Shown here piece after piece: positions 8,398 to 16,331 of a stretch of 64,000 bases of DNA (the first letter of the stretch is position 1; every line of letters starts with the position of its first letter). The translations under genes and the position numbers were made by a program. Below the pieces are notes generated by a model that saw nothing but the letters and a program-made list of their open reading frames with translations, had not been told where the DNA came from and made no database searches. Source of the stretch: Magnetovibrio sp. PR-2 (GTDB taxonomy: Bacteria > Pseudomonadota > Alphaproteobacteria > Rhodospirillales > Magnetovibrionaceae); contig NZ_JBAHUR010000003.1 of NCBI RefSeq assembly GCF_036689815.1, forward strand, positions 248,001-312,000, in the 5' to 3' direction.

Positions 8398-8776
8398 TCG
8401 GCGTCTCACATGTAAAAAAAATGGTGCTGAAGTGCATTTTTTGCTCGTTTCGGGTTTGCTCAAACCCCATTTAGATCAACAGAGTGTGGCGTGAAACGAT
8501 TTTGAATTCCAGTCTTAGGCCTGGAATTGGGATTTTTTCACAGAACTAGTTCATATGGCGTAATGATCTTGTGGATTGTTTCGTTACAATTCACTGTTGA
8601 GGTGGATGAAACAATTGTGTTACGCCTTGAATCATCTGATGCGAGATGGCATCCCGCGTGAATGCGCAAACGGTTGGGGAACCGGGGGGCTGTCTTCAAA
8701 ATAACGCAAGCGCGTGGGGAGCATGCGCTTTGTGTATGTATAATAACTGAATTGAGAAATTTCGGAGGAAACTACC
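8398..8776. promoter_or_regulatory. Divergent metC-aapJ control region with hairpin and promoter
   Basis: This 379-base AT-rich region has no supported gene. It holds an 8-bp hairpin, AATTCCAG at 8505-8512 with CTGGAATT at 8521-8528, followed by a T-run at 8533-8538. Read rightward, this resembles a terminator or attenuator upstream of aapJ. A perfect -10 hexamer TATAAT lies at 8739-8744, 32 bases before the aapJ start, but I see no good -35 at 16-18 bases. GGAGG at 8763-8767 is the aapJ ribosome-binding site. The metC promoter was not identified. Confidence 0.5.
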
Positions 8777-9793
8777 GTGAAAAAATCGATTACCGCTCTA
8801 GGCGCTGTAGCCGCTGCAATGATTGCGACGTCTGCGTCCGCTGGTACCTTGGAAACTGTTCAAACGAACGGTGTCCTGTCTTGTGGCGTGAGCACCGGCC
8901 TGCCGGGTTTCTCCTTGCAAGATGAAAAAGGCAACTGGACGGGTATTGACGTTGATACCTGCCGCGCTGTTGCTGCAGCCGTTTTGGGCGATGCCAACAA
9001 AATCAAGTTCATTCCGCTGACCGCGAAAGAACGTTGGACCGCGCTGCAATCGGGCGAAATCCAAATGTTGTCGCGCAACTCCACCTGGACGCTGACCCGT
9101 GACAGCTCCTTGGGTGTTAACTTTGCTGGTGTTAACTTCTACGACGGTCAAGGTTTCTTGGCGAAGAAAGACTTGGGCGTGAAAAGCGCTATGGAACTGG
9201 ACGGCGCTACGTTCTGTATCCAAGCAGGTACCACGACCGAGCTGAACTTGGCTGACATGTTCCGTGAACATGGCATGAAGTACACTTCTGTCGTTTTCGA
9301 CACGTCCGACCAAACCCGCGAAGGCCTGGAAGCTGGCCGTTGCGACGTTTTGACGTCTGACACGTCTCAGCTGGCAGCTCTGCGCTCCAAACTGAAAGAT
9401 CCCTCCAGCGCAATGATTTTGCCGGAAGTCATTTCCAAAGAACCGCTGGGTCCGGTTGTTGCTCAAGGTGACGACGCCTGGTTCAACATCGTCAAATGGG
9501 TTCTGTTCGCACAAGTCAACGCTGAAGAAATGGGCGTGACGTCTGCAAACATTGACGAAATGAAGGGTTCCGATAACCCGAACATCAAACGTCTTGTCGG
9601 TACCGAAGGCTCCTTGGGTTCCACCAAGTTGGGCATCGGTGACGACTGGGCATACAACGCTGTCAAACAAGTCGGTAACTATGCTGAAATGTTTGAAGCG
9701 AACGTCGGCATGAAAACGCCGCTGCAAATTCCGCGTGGCGTGAACGCCCTGTGGTCTAAAGGCGGCATCATGTACGCACCGCCGCTGCGTTAA
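8777..9793 (+). CDS. aapJ: General L-amino acid ABC transporter binding protein
   Basis: AapJ is the periplasmic binding protein of the general L-amino acid permease known from rhizobia and other alphaproteobacteria. The 338 residues start with a textbook signal peptide (KKSITALGAVAAAMIATSAS, cleaved near SAG). The mature protein opens with LETVQTNGVLSCGVSTGLPG, followed by the DVDTCRAVAAA and MLSRNSTWTLTRD motifs of the family. A strong GGAGG precedes the ATG. It is the first gene of aapJQMP and is separated from aapQ by a hairpin, which would favour excess binding protein over membrane subunits. Confidence 0.95.
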   Translation: MKKSITALGAVAAAMIATSASAGTLETVQTNGVLSCGVSTGLPGFSLQDEKGNWTGIDVDTCRAVAAAVLGDANKIKFIPLTAKERWTALQSGEIQMLSRNSTWTLTRDSSLGVNFAGVNFYDGQGFLAKKDLGVKSAMELDGATFCIQAGTTTELNLADMFREHGMKYTSVVFDTSDQTREGLEAGRCDVLTSDTSQLAALRSKLKDPSSAMILPEVISKEPLGPVVAQGDDAWFNIVKWVLFAQVNAEEMGVTSANIDEMKGSDNPNIKRLVGTEGSLGSTKLGIGDDWAYNAVKQVGNYAEMFEANVGMKTPLQIPRGVNALWSKGGIMYAPPLR

Positions 9794-9800
9794 GCGACAA

Positions 9801-9846
9801 AAACCTTCGGCCATGTCCTTTCGGGCATGGCCGAAATGGTTTTTGG
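9801..9846 (+). terminator. Hairpin between aapJ and aapQ
   Basis: A 10-bp stem (TTCGGCCATG at 9805-9814 with CATGGCCGAA at 9825-9834) is extended by AACC/GGTT beyond a two-base bulge and followed by a run of six T. It could act as a partial terminator or as a 3'-end stabiliser of the aapJ message, lowering downstream expression. Confidence 0.75.
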
Positions 9847-9919
9847 CTTAACGTCTTTGCCATAACGTGAAATCCGTTTAGGGCAATCCTTGTGCATCTG
9901 CCGAAGGAGAAGCGGGACG

Positions 9920-11107
9920 ATGTCTGACCAAACATCACGACCTCAACCATCCAAAACAGCGATTTGGAACGACCCCACGTTCCGCTCCATTGCCTTTCAG
10001 ATTCTGGCTGTGCTGGTTCTGGGTTGGTTTTTCTATACAATTTTTTCCAATACGCTGACGAATATGGAACGCCGTGGCATCACCACAGGTTTTCAGTTCC
10101 TTGATAACACCGCCGGCTTTGGGATCTTAATGACCTTGATCGAGTATGACGAAACCCACACGTATGGGCGGACGTTCTTGGTCGGTCTGCTGAACACAGC
10201 TTTGATATCGTTTGTCGGTATCGTGACCGCGACCATATTGGGCTTTATCATTGGTGTCGCGCGTCTGTCGAACAACTGGCTGATTTCCAAAATTTCAGCT
10301 GTTTATGTCGAGACCTTGCGCAACATTCCGCTGTTGCTGCAAATCTTCTTTTGGTACTTCGCTGTGTTGCAAGCTTTGCCGCACCCGCGACAAAGCATGA
10401 ACTTCATGGACAGCATTTTCTTGAACGGTCGCGGCCTCTACGTTCCTGGCCCCGTTCCTGAAAGCGGCTTTAGCATTGTCATGGTGCTGTTTTTCTTGGG
10501 CATCGTTGCATCGTACTTTGTGAAGCGCTGGGCGGATAAACGCCAAGACTTAACAGGTGAGCAGTTCCCCACGTTTTGGGCGAGTCTGGGCATGATCTTC
10601 GGCATCCCGCTGGTGGCGTTTTTTGTGCTTGGCATGCCGCTCGGCTTGGATTATCCGGCGTTGAAGGGCTTTAACTTCCAAGGTGGTGTGTCCATCATTC
10701 CTGAGTTCATGGCACTGTGGTGGGCTTTGTCGCTCTATACCGCAGCCTTTATCGCCGAGATCGTGCGCGCCGGTATTCAAGGGGTTGCCCACGGTCAATC
10801 GGAAGCCGCGCATGCGTTGGGTGTTCGCAACGCCCCAACGTTGCGCCTGGTGGTTGTTCCCCAGGCCATGCGCATCATCATTCCGCCGCTGACGTCTCAG
10901 TATTTGAACTTGGCGAAGAACTCGTCGCTCGCGACCGCTATCGGGTATCCCGATTTGGTGGGTGTGTTCATGGGCACGACCTTGAACCAAACCGGCCAAG
11001 CGGTTGAAATCGTCGCCATGACTATGGCGGTCTATCTGACCATGAGTTTGTTGATCTCCGGTTTCATGAACTGGTTCAACAACAAAATGGCACTGGTCGA
11101 GAGATAA
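9920..11107 (+). CDS. aapQ: General L-amino acid ABC transporter permease
   Basis: AapQ is one of the two membrane subunits of the amino-acid importer. The 395-residue protein, started at the ATG at 9920 behind GGAGAAGCGGGA, has an N-terminal segment near residues 28-45. Its HisM/GlnP-type permease core contains YVETLRNIPLLLQIFFWY and the ATPase-docking EAAHALGVRNAPTLRLVV. The long insert between the first and later membrane segments is normal for AapQ. It lies 127 bases behind aapJ and 15 bases before aapM. Confidence 0.94.
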   Translation: MSDQTSRPQPSKTAIWNDPTFRSIAFQILAVLVLGWFFYTIFSNTLTNMERRGITTGFQFLDNTAGFGILMTLIEYDETHTYGRTFLVGLLNTALISFVGIVTATILGFIIGVARLSNNWLISKISAVYVETLRNIPLLLQIFFWYFAVLQALPHPRQSMNFMDSIFLNGRGLYVPGPVPESGFSIVMVLFFLGIVASYFVKRWADKRQDLTGEQFPTFWASLGMIFGIPLVAFFVLGMPLGLDYPALKGFNFQGGVSIIPEFMALWWALSLYTAAFIAEIVRAGIQGVAHGQSEAAHALGVRNAPTLRLVVVPQAMRIIIPPLTSQYLNLAKNSSLATAIGYPDLVGVFMGTTLNQTGQAVEIVAMTMAVYLTMSLLISGFMNWFNNKMALVER

Positions 11108-11122
11108 GGGGAGGGATGAGAT

Positions 11123-12220
11123 ATGTCAGATTTTAAACAACTTCCCGCACTGCCGCCACCTGGGAGCACCACGGGTGTTGTCGGCTGGTTTAAGCAGAAT
11201 TTGTTCTCTTCACCGATGAACGCTGTGTTGTCGCTTGCGACGTTTTACTTGATTTACATCACGTTGATTCCGGCGTTGGATTGGGCGATTTTCTCAGCTG
11301 TGTTTACGGGCGATGATAAATCGGCTTGTGAAGGCATCGAAGGCGCGTGTTGGGCGTTTGTCGATAACCGTTTGGGTGTCTTCATCTACGGCACCTATCC
11401 GGATGCCGAACGGTGGCGTTTGGACTTAACCTTCTTACTGTTGGTCCTCAGTTTCGGTCCACAGTTCTTTGAGAAGTTCCCGTACAAAATGGCGCTGGGC
11501 GTGTTTTCGCTCACAGGCTTCCCGTTGATCGCTTACTTCTTGATCGCCGGTGGCATGGGATTGCCCCATGTGGAAACGGAAAGCTGGGGCGGCTTGGCAT
11601 TGACGTTGGTGATTGCCTACGTCGGCATCGTCGCGGCCTTGCCCATCGGTGTGGTGCTGGCCTTGGGCCGACGCTCCGAAATGCCCGTTATTCGCACATT
11701 CTGTATCGGCTTTATTGAATTGTGGCGCGGTGTGCCGCTGATTTCGGTGCTGTTCATGTCATCGGTGATGTTGCCGCTGTTCTTGCCCGAAGGCATGAAC
11801 TTCGACAAGTTGCTGCGTGCACTGATCGGCATCACCATGTTCCAATCGGCCTACATGGCGGAAGTCATCCGGGGTGGTTTGCAAGCCATTCCGCGCGGTC
11901 AATATGAAGCCGCAAAAGCCTTGGGGTTGAGCTACTGGAAAAGCATGGGGCTGATCATTTTGCCGCAAGCTATGAAGCTGGTGATCCCAGGCATTGTGAA
12001 CACGTTCATTGCATTGTTCAAAGACACGACGCTGGTGTTGATCATCGGTCTGTTGGACGTCTTGGCAACGGTGCAGTTGGCCATCTTGGACCCGGCTTGG
12101 GGCAATGTGCGGATCGAAGGTTATGTCTTTGCCTCGGCATGCTTCTGGATTTTCTGTTTCGGCATGTCGCGCTACTCGATCAAGCTCGAAGAAAAACTCC
12201 ACACCGGTCATAAACGCTAA
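11123..12220 (+). CDS. aapM: General L-amino acid ABC transporter permease
   Basis: AapM pairs with AapQ in the membrane. The 365 residues have about eight hydrophobic segments and the permease signature FIELWRGVPLISVLFM, followed by the docking loop YEAAKALGLSYWKSMGLI. The stretch NTFIALFKDTTLVLIIGLLD is typical of polar amino-acid permeases. A very strong GGGGAGGGA ribosome-binding site precedes the ATG. The next gene, aapP, starts within 20 bases of its stop. Confidence 0.95.
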   Translation: MSDFKQLPALPPPGSTTGVVGWFKQNLFSSPMNAVLSLATFYLIYITLIPALDWAIFSAVFTGDDKSACEGIEGACWAFVDNRLGVFIYGTYPDAERWRLDLTFLLLVLSFGPQFFEKFPYKMALGVFSLTGFPLIAYFLIAGGMGLPHVETESWGGLALTLVIAYVGIVAALPIGVVLALGRRSEMPVIRTFCIGFIELWRGVPLISVLFMSSVMLPLFLPEGMNFDKLLRALIGITMFQSAYMAEVIRGGLQAIPRGQYEAAKALGLSYWKSMGLIILPQAMKLVIPGIVNTFIALFKDTTLVLIIGLLDVLATVQLAILDPAWGNVRIEGYVFASACFWIFCFGMSRYSIKLEEKLHTGHKR

Positions 12221-12238
12221 TCAGTGAAAGTTAAGACA

Positions 12239-12994
12239 ATGGATAACGCAACTTCAAATGAACTGGCCGTCCAACTGGTTGGCGTCAACAAGTGGTACGG
12301 TGATTTTCACGTCCTTCGGGACATCAACCTTAACGTCACACCGGGTGAACGCATTGTCATTTGCGGCCCGTCCGGTTCGGGCAAATCAACGATGATCCGC
12401 TGCATCAACCGGCTGGAAGAACACCAGAAGGGGCAAATCATCGTTAACGGCATTGAGCTCACGGAAGACTTGAAGCGCATTGACGAAGTGCGCCGCGAAG
12501 TCGGCATGTGCTTCCAGCACTTCAACTTGTTCCCGCATTTAACGGTGAAGGAAAACTGCACGTTGGCTCCAATTTGGGTGCGCAAAACGCCCAAGGCTGA
12601 AGCCGAAGAGATGGCGATGCATTATCTGGAACGTGTGAAGATTCCTGAGCAAGCCGATAAGTTTCCGGGCCAACTGTCCGGCGGTCAGCAGCAACGTGTT
12701 GCCATCGCGCGCTCGCTCTGCATGGCACCGAAGATCATGCTGTTTGACGAACCGACCTCAGCACTTGATCCGGAAATGATCAAAGAGGTGTTGGACGTCA
12801 TGGTGGAACTGGCCGAAGAAGGCATGACCATGTTGTGCGTGACCCACGAAATGGGCTTCGCAAAACTGGTTGCCAACCGGGTGATCTTCATGGATGCGGG
12901 CCAAGTGGTTGAAGAAAACGAACCGCATGAATTCTTCGACAATCCGCAAAACGATCGCACCAAGCTGTTCTTGAGCCAAATCTTGAACCACTAA
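12239..12994 (+). CDS. aapP: General L-amino acid ABC transporter ATP-binding protein
   Basis: AapP drives the AapQM channel. The protein has Walker [10 protein letters not shown]-loop [12 protein letters not shown], signature LSGGQQQR, Walker B IMLFDEP and the switch His in THEMGFA. It carries the near-invariant AapP/GltL phrase [15 protein letters not shown] choose the ATG at 12239 (251 residues). A GTG at 12224 in frame would add five residues; neither has a strong ribosome-binding site, so coupling from aapM is likely. All parts of the transporter are present and intact. Confidence 0.94.
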   Translation: MDNATSNELAVQLVGVNKWYGDFHVLRDINLNVTPGERIVICGPSGSGKSTMIRCINRLEEHQKGQIIVNGIELTEDLKRIDEVRREVGMCFQHFNLFPHLTVKENCTLAPIWVRKTPKAEAEEMAMHYLERVKIPEQADKFPGQLSGGQQQRVAIARSLCMAPKIMLFDEPTSALDPEMIKEVLDVMVELAEEGMTMLCVTHEMGFAKLVANRVIFMDAGQVVEENEPHEFFDNPQNDRTKLFLSQILNH

Positions 12995-13010
12995 ACCGGG
13001 AGGGGAGGCT

Positions 13011-13286
13011 ATGTCTTTAGCCCACAAAAGTCTGCGTGAACGCGCAGAAGAAGCCAAGGCCAAGGTGCTCGACATCTTAGGGGTCGACGACCACTCCCAC
13101 GACGAGGAAATGGTCAAAGCAATTGAGGCGATTATCATTGAGGCGCTTTTGGAAGAACGCGAGCGCTGTGCCACGGTGGCTTACGATCATTGTTGTGCTG
13201 AAGACCGTGATATGGCGCACAAGGTTGCAGATGAAATCAAACGCATCCGCACCGCCTTGGTCGCGAACTTGGATAGCCTACGCTAA
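13011..13286 (+). CDS. Small acidic protein of unknown function downstream of aapP
   Basis: This 91-residue soluble protein begins 16 bases after aapP behind GGGAGGGGAGG, one of the strongest ribosome-binding sites in the window. It ends just before the operon terminator, so it is the last gene of the aap unit. It is predicted mostly helical, with charged heptad-like stretches (EAIIIEALLEERERCATVAY) and a central CC pair at about residues 62-63. I do not recognise a family. An accessory role in amino-acid uptake or its control is inferred from position only. Confidence 0.75.
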   Translation: MSLAHKSLRERAEEAKAKVLDILGVDDHSHDEEMVKAIEAIIIEALLEERERCATVAYDHCCAEDRDMAHKVADEIKRIRTALVANLDSLR

Positions 13287-13302
13287 ATTTTCTGAGTTGA
13301 AC

Positions 13303-13337
13303 AAAAAGCCCTCGGTTTGATCCGAGGGCTTTTTTTA
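13303..13337 (+). terminator. Rho-independent terminator of the aap operon
   Basis: A 13-bp stem made of AAAAAGCCCTCGG and its complement surrounds a six-base loop and ends in a run of seven T. It closes aapJQMP and the small downstream gene. Confidence 0.92.
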
Positions 13338-13510
13338 TGCCCAAATCGACGGTGTTTTATCCTTGATTGAGAACACGAATCAGCAAATTCGCGTCATTAA
13401 AATTTCCAATGCCACCAGCAGCTATGCCAAGCGGGCTGAGGGGCATTTACTCATGTATATGCTTGTCGGCAGAATGGACCGGGGAGAAACCTACAAGGCG
13501 CGTGAAGTTC

Positions 13511-13644
13511 GCACATTTCACGATGCTTCCTCTTGGCAAACTGCTTGTTGACGCAAATGGCGGCTCATTGAGCTGAGCATCGACAGCTCAATGGGCGAGG
13601 GGACCACCGTGCGTGTGGTTTTGCCAACTCAGCTTAAGCGTTAA
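13511..13644 (+). pseudogene. Decayed C-terminal end of a histidine kinase
   Basis: Reading from 13511 gives LPLGKLLVDANGGSL, which matches the G2-box end of histidine-kinase ATPase domains (compare GLPLVKxLVExHGGxL). A stop follows at once. After a one-base shift the frame continues as LSIDSSMGEGTTVRVVLP to a stop at 13644, which is the usual last strand of such domains. The rest of the kinase is missing, and the 13337-13510 stretch is not recognisable. The end runs eight bases into the convergent sseA stop. I read it as a remnant left by deletion plus a one-base loss. Confidence 0.6.
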
Positions 13645-14491
13645 TCGGCATCTCTAAATCGTCACCCCATTCGGCCCAGGACCCGTCGTAGACTGCGACG
13701 TCTTCTTTGCCCATGAGATACATGGCAAACGCGATGACGCAGGCTGTTACGCCCGAACCGCACGACACGGCGGCGGGCTTGTTCATGTCCACGCCTGCAC
13801 CGTTCAAAATCTCGCAAATCTCCGTCGCGGTTTTGAAGGTAAAGTCTTGGGACGGGGGCGTGATATGCGTGAACGGAATGTTGATTGATCCCGGAATATG
13901 GCCACGGCGCTCAGACGGGCGGGGTTCGTGGTCGATGCCGGCAAAGCGCCCCTCGTTACGCGCGTCAATCAGCTGAAAGGTTTGCTCATCAACGTTCTTA
14001 AGAATTTGCGCTTTGCTTTTCACCAAGCCGTTGTTTTGACGTGCGGTGAAGTGGCGTTCTTGTATGCGGGGTTCGTCGAACTCCAATGGGCGGCGTTCCT
14101 TGCCCCAACGGATCAAGCCGCCGTCCAGGATGGAAATATCCCGATGGCCGAACAGGCGGAACATCCACCACACGCGGCACGCGGCCATAAACCCCCCGTG
14201 GCTGTCGTAAATCACGATCTTAGAGCCGTCACCCAGACCCATTTTGCGCACCATGGACGAAAACTTTTCCGCACTGGGCAGCATGTGGGGCAGGTCGGTG
14301 TCCGTGTCGGCAACTTTGTCGATGTCAAAGTGGACCGAGCCCGGAATATGGCGGTAGGTCCATTCTTCGTATGCATCGTTGTCGGTGTCTGGCATGTGCC
14401 AGGTGGCGTCGACAATGCGCACATCCGGGGCGTCCAGGTGTTGTTCCAACCACTCGCCGCTCACCAAGGCTTCGGGGTTTTTGTAATGCAT
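13634..14491 (-). CDS. sseA: 3-Mercaptopyruvate/thiosulfate sulfurtransferase
   Basis: This 285-residue enzyme transfers sulfur from 3-mercaptopyruvate (or thiosulfate) to a thiol or cyanide acceptor. It has two rhodanese domains. The first is inactive in the usual way and includes DATWHMPD and HIPGSVHFDID. The second has the catalytic loop CGSGVTA with Cys244, the sequence typical of mercaptopyruvate sulfurtransferases. AAGG lies eight bases before the ATG. It follows cysK by 75 bases on the same strand, which suits cysteine sulfur metabolism. Confidence 0.9.
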   Translation of the reverse strand: MHYKNPEALVSGEWLEQHLDAPDVRIVDATWHMPDTDNDAYEEWTYRHIPGSVHFDIDKVADTDTDLPHMLPSAEKFSSMVRKMGLGDGSKIVIYDSHGGFMAACRVWWMFRLFGHRDISILDGGLIRWGKERRPLEFDEPRIQERHFTARQNNGLVKSKAQILKNVDEQTFQLIDARNEGRFAGIDHEPRPSERRGHIPGSINIPFTHITPPSQDFTFKTATEICEILNGAGVDMNKPAAVSCGSGVTACVIAFAMYLMGKEDVAVYDGSWAEWGDDLEMPINA

Positions 14492-14566
14492 TGGGGGAGC
14501 CTTCTGTTCATTTTAGAGTTATTATTGCTTCAACATTAGCAAACCCTAAATCAGCTTTCCACCCCT

Positions 14567-15568
14567 TTAGGCCATCCAATCGGGCACTGGCAGGTCTTTG
14601 GCGCGCAAGAAGTCGGGATTGAACAGCTTCGACTGATAACGTGTACCGTAGTCGCACAGGATGGTGACAATGGTGTGCCCTGGGCCCATTTGCTTGGCGA
14701 GCTTCATAGCGCCTGCGATGTTGATGCCGCTGGACCCGCCCAGGCACAGGCCTTCGTGTTTCAACAGATCGAAGATGATGGGCAGGGCTTCTGCGTCGGT
14801 GACTTGGAAGGCATCGTCAATGGGTGCACCTTCTAGATTTGCGGTGATGCGGCCCTGGCCGATGCCTTCTGTGATGGATCCGCCTTCGGATTTCAGTTCA
14901 CCGTTTTTGTAATGCCCAAACAGGGCCGAGCCCATGGGGTCGGACAAGGCGGTGACGATGTCGGTGTTGCGGTCTTTGAGGCCCATGGCTACACCTGCAA
15001 GCGTGCCGCCGGTGCCGACGGCGCAGGTGAAGCCGTCAATGGCGCCATCCAACTGGTCCCAGATTTCAGGCGCGGTGCCTTTAATGTGAGAGCGGCGATT
15101 GGCTGTATTGTCGAACTGCTGCGCCCAAATGGCGGAGCCGGGCTCAGCGTCGTTGAGCTCCTTGGCTTTACGCTCTGACACATGCACATAGTTTTCAGGG
15201 TTGGAGTAGGGCACAGCGGGGACTTCGATGAGTTCTGCGCCGCACAGGCGCAGGGTGTCTTTTTTCTCCTGACTTTGGGTTTCGGGGATGATGATCACCG
15301 ACTTATAGCCCAAAGAGTTGCCCACGAGCGTCAGGCCAATGCCCGTGTTGCCGGCCGTGCCCTCGACAATGGTGCCGCCGGGCTTAAGGGCGCCGCGCTC
15401 TTCGGCATCACGCACGATGAACAAAGCCGCACGGTCTTTGACCGAACCGCCGGGGTTTAGGAATTCAGCTTTGCCATAAATATCACAGCCCGTTTCTTCG
15501 GAGGCTGCGTTCAGACGGATCAGGGGAGTGTTGCCAACGGCGTCGGCAAAGTCTTTGCGCAAATTCAT
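14567..15568 (-). CDS. cysK: Cysteine synthase A, O-acetylserine sulfhydrylase
   Basis: This PLP enzyme makes cysteine from O-acetylserine and sulfide. In its 333 residues the PLP lysine is K44 within NPGGSVKDRAA. The substrate loop reads EGTAGNTGIG and the phosphate loop GTGGTLAG. LCLGGSSGINIAGA near the C-terminus is also typical. The sequence around the active site resembles the longer CysK-like group found in alphaproteobacteria, so cystathionine beta-synthase-like activity is a distant alternative. It lies upstream of sseA on the same strand. Confidence 0.87.
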   Translation of the reverse strand: MNLRKDFADAVGNTPLIRLNAASEETGCDIYGKAEFLNPGGSVKDRAALFIVRDAEERGALKPGGTIVEGTAGNTGIGLTLVGNSLGYKSVIIIPETQSQEKKDTLRLCGAELIEVPAVPYSNPENYVHVSERKAKELNDAEPGSAIWAQQFDNTANRRSHIKGTAPEIWDQLDGAIDGFTCAVGTGGTLAGVAMGLKDRNTDIVTALSDPMGSALFGHYKNGELKSEGGSITEGIGQGRITANLEGAPIDDAFQVTDAEALPIIFDLLKHEGLCLGGSSGINIAGAMKLAKQMGPGHTIVTILCDYGTRYQSKLFNPDFLRAKDLPVPDWMA

Positions 15569-15669
15569 TATTACATACTCATTGCTGTAAATAGGAGTAA
15601 TTGTTTTAAATTATGTGTAAATATACGCGCCACTCTGGAACTGTTCAAGGGTTAACGTGTCCTACAATG

Positions 15670-16323
15670 TTATGCTTGCCAGCGGGTTTTGAGTTTCTCA
15701 TGGTTCAGGGCAAACCACTGCATGGCAATATGGGCCGAGGCATCTTTGAAGCGCCCTGTGTCGAGCCAGGACAGGGCTTTTTCAGCGTCGCAGACAACCA
15801 CACGAATGTCTTCGCCTTCGTGCTCCAACCCATAAACGCCGCCTGCGTTGGAAGCATCCACGCGCGCGCAGAACAGAAAAACGCTTTCCGTGGTGCCGCC
15901 CGGACTGGCGAGGTAGTGGGTGATGGGTTGCAGGTCGAGGATTTCACAATTGGCTTCTTCCAGGGCTTCGCGTTTGGCAACGCCTTCGGGTGTTTCGCCT
16001 TCATCGATGATTCCGGCGACACATTCCAACAGCCAAGGCGAGTGGCTGTCGCATTCAAACCAAGGGGACGCAAGTGCCGCATACGCACCCGGGCGGAACT
16101 GTTCGATGAACACCAACTTGTCCAAGTCCGGGTCAAACATCAAGACGCACGTGGCATGACCGCGCTCGAAGATTTCACGACTGATGGGTTCGGTCCAGCC
16201 CCCTTCATGTTTGCGGTGTTTAAGGATGTATCGGTCAATTTTAAAATACCCGTCGTGATCGCGGATTTTCTCGATCACCTCGACATCGTCGCCGTTGAAC
16301 TCAGGCTCATCGTTCGAACTCAT
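15670..16323 (-). CDS. Nudix hydrolase, ADP-ribose pyrophosphatase type
   Basis: This 217-residue enzyme probably hydrolyses ADP-ribose or a related nucleotide sugar. The Nudix box runs from G104 with E110 and the REALEE core at 118-123, matching GX5EX7REUXEE. The preceding VFIEQFRPGAY is the ADP-ribose pyrophosphatase signature. An insert between FRPGA and the Nudix box (about residues 83-100) is longer than in E. coli NudF. I take the ATG at 16321-16323 because AGGA sits six bases ahead; a TTG two codons upstream is too close to it. The gene lies nine bases after the M23 gene's stop on the same strand's map. Confidence 0.85.
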   Translation of the reverse strand: MSSNDEPEFNGDDVEVIEKIRDHDGYFKIDRYILKHRKHEGGWTEPISREIFERGHATCVLMFDPDLDKLVFIEQFRPGAYAALASPWFECDSHSPWLLECVAGIIDEGETPEGVAKREALEEANCEILDLQPITHYLASPGGTTESVFLFCARVDASNAGGVYGLEHEGEDIRVVVCDAEKALSWLDTGRFKDASAHIAMQWFALNHEKLKTRWQA

Positions 16324-16331
16324 GTGCAATC

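Noticed and set aside
13363-13551. Separate 62-codon gene upstream of the kinase remnant
   Set aside because: No ribosome-binding site or family likeness. It overlaps the remnant in another frame and starts just behind a terminator.
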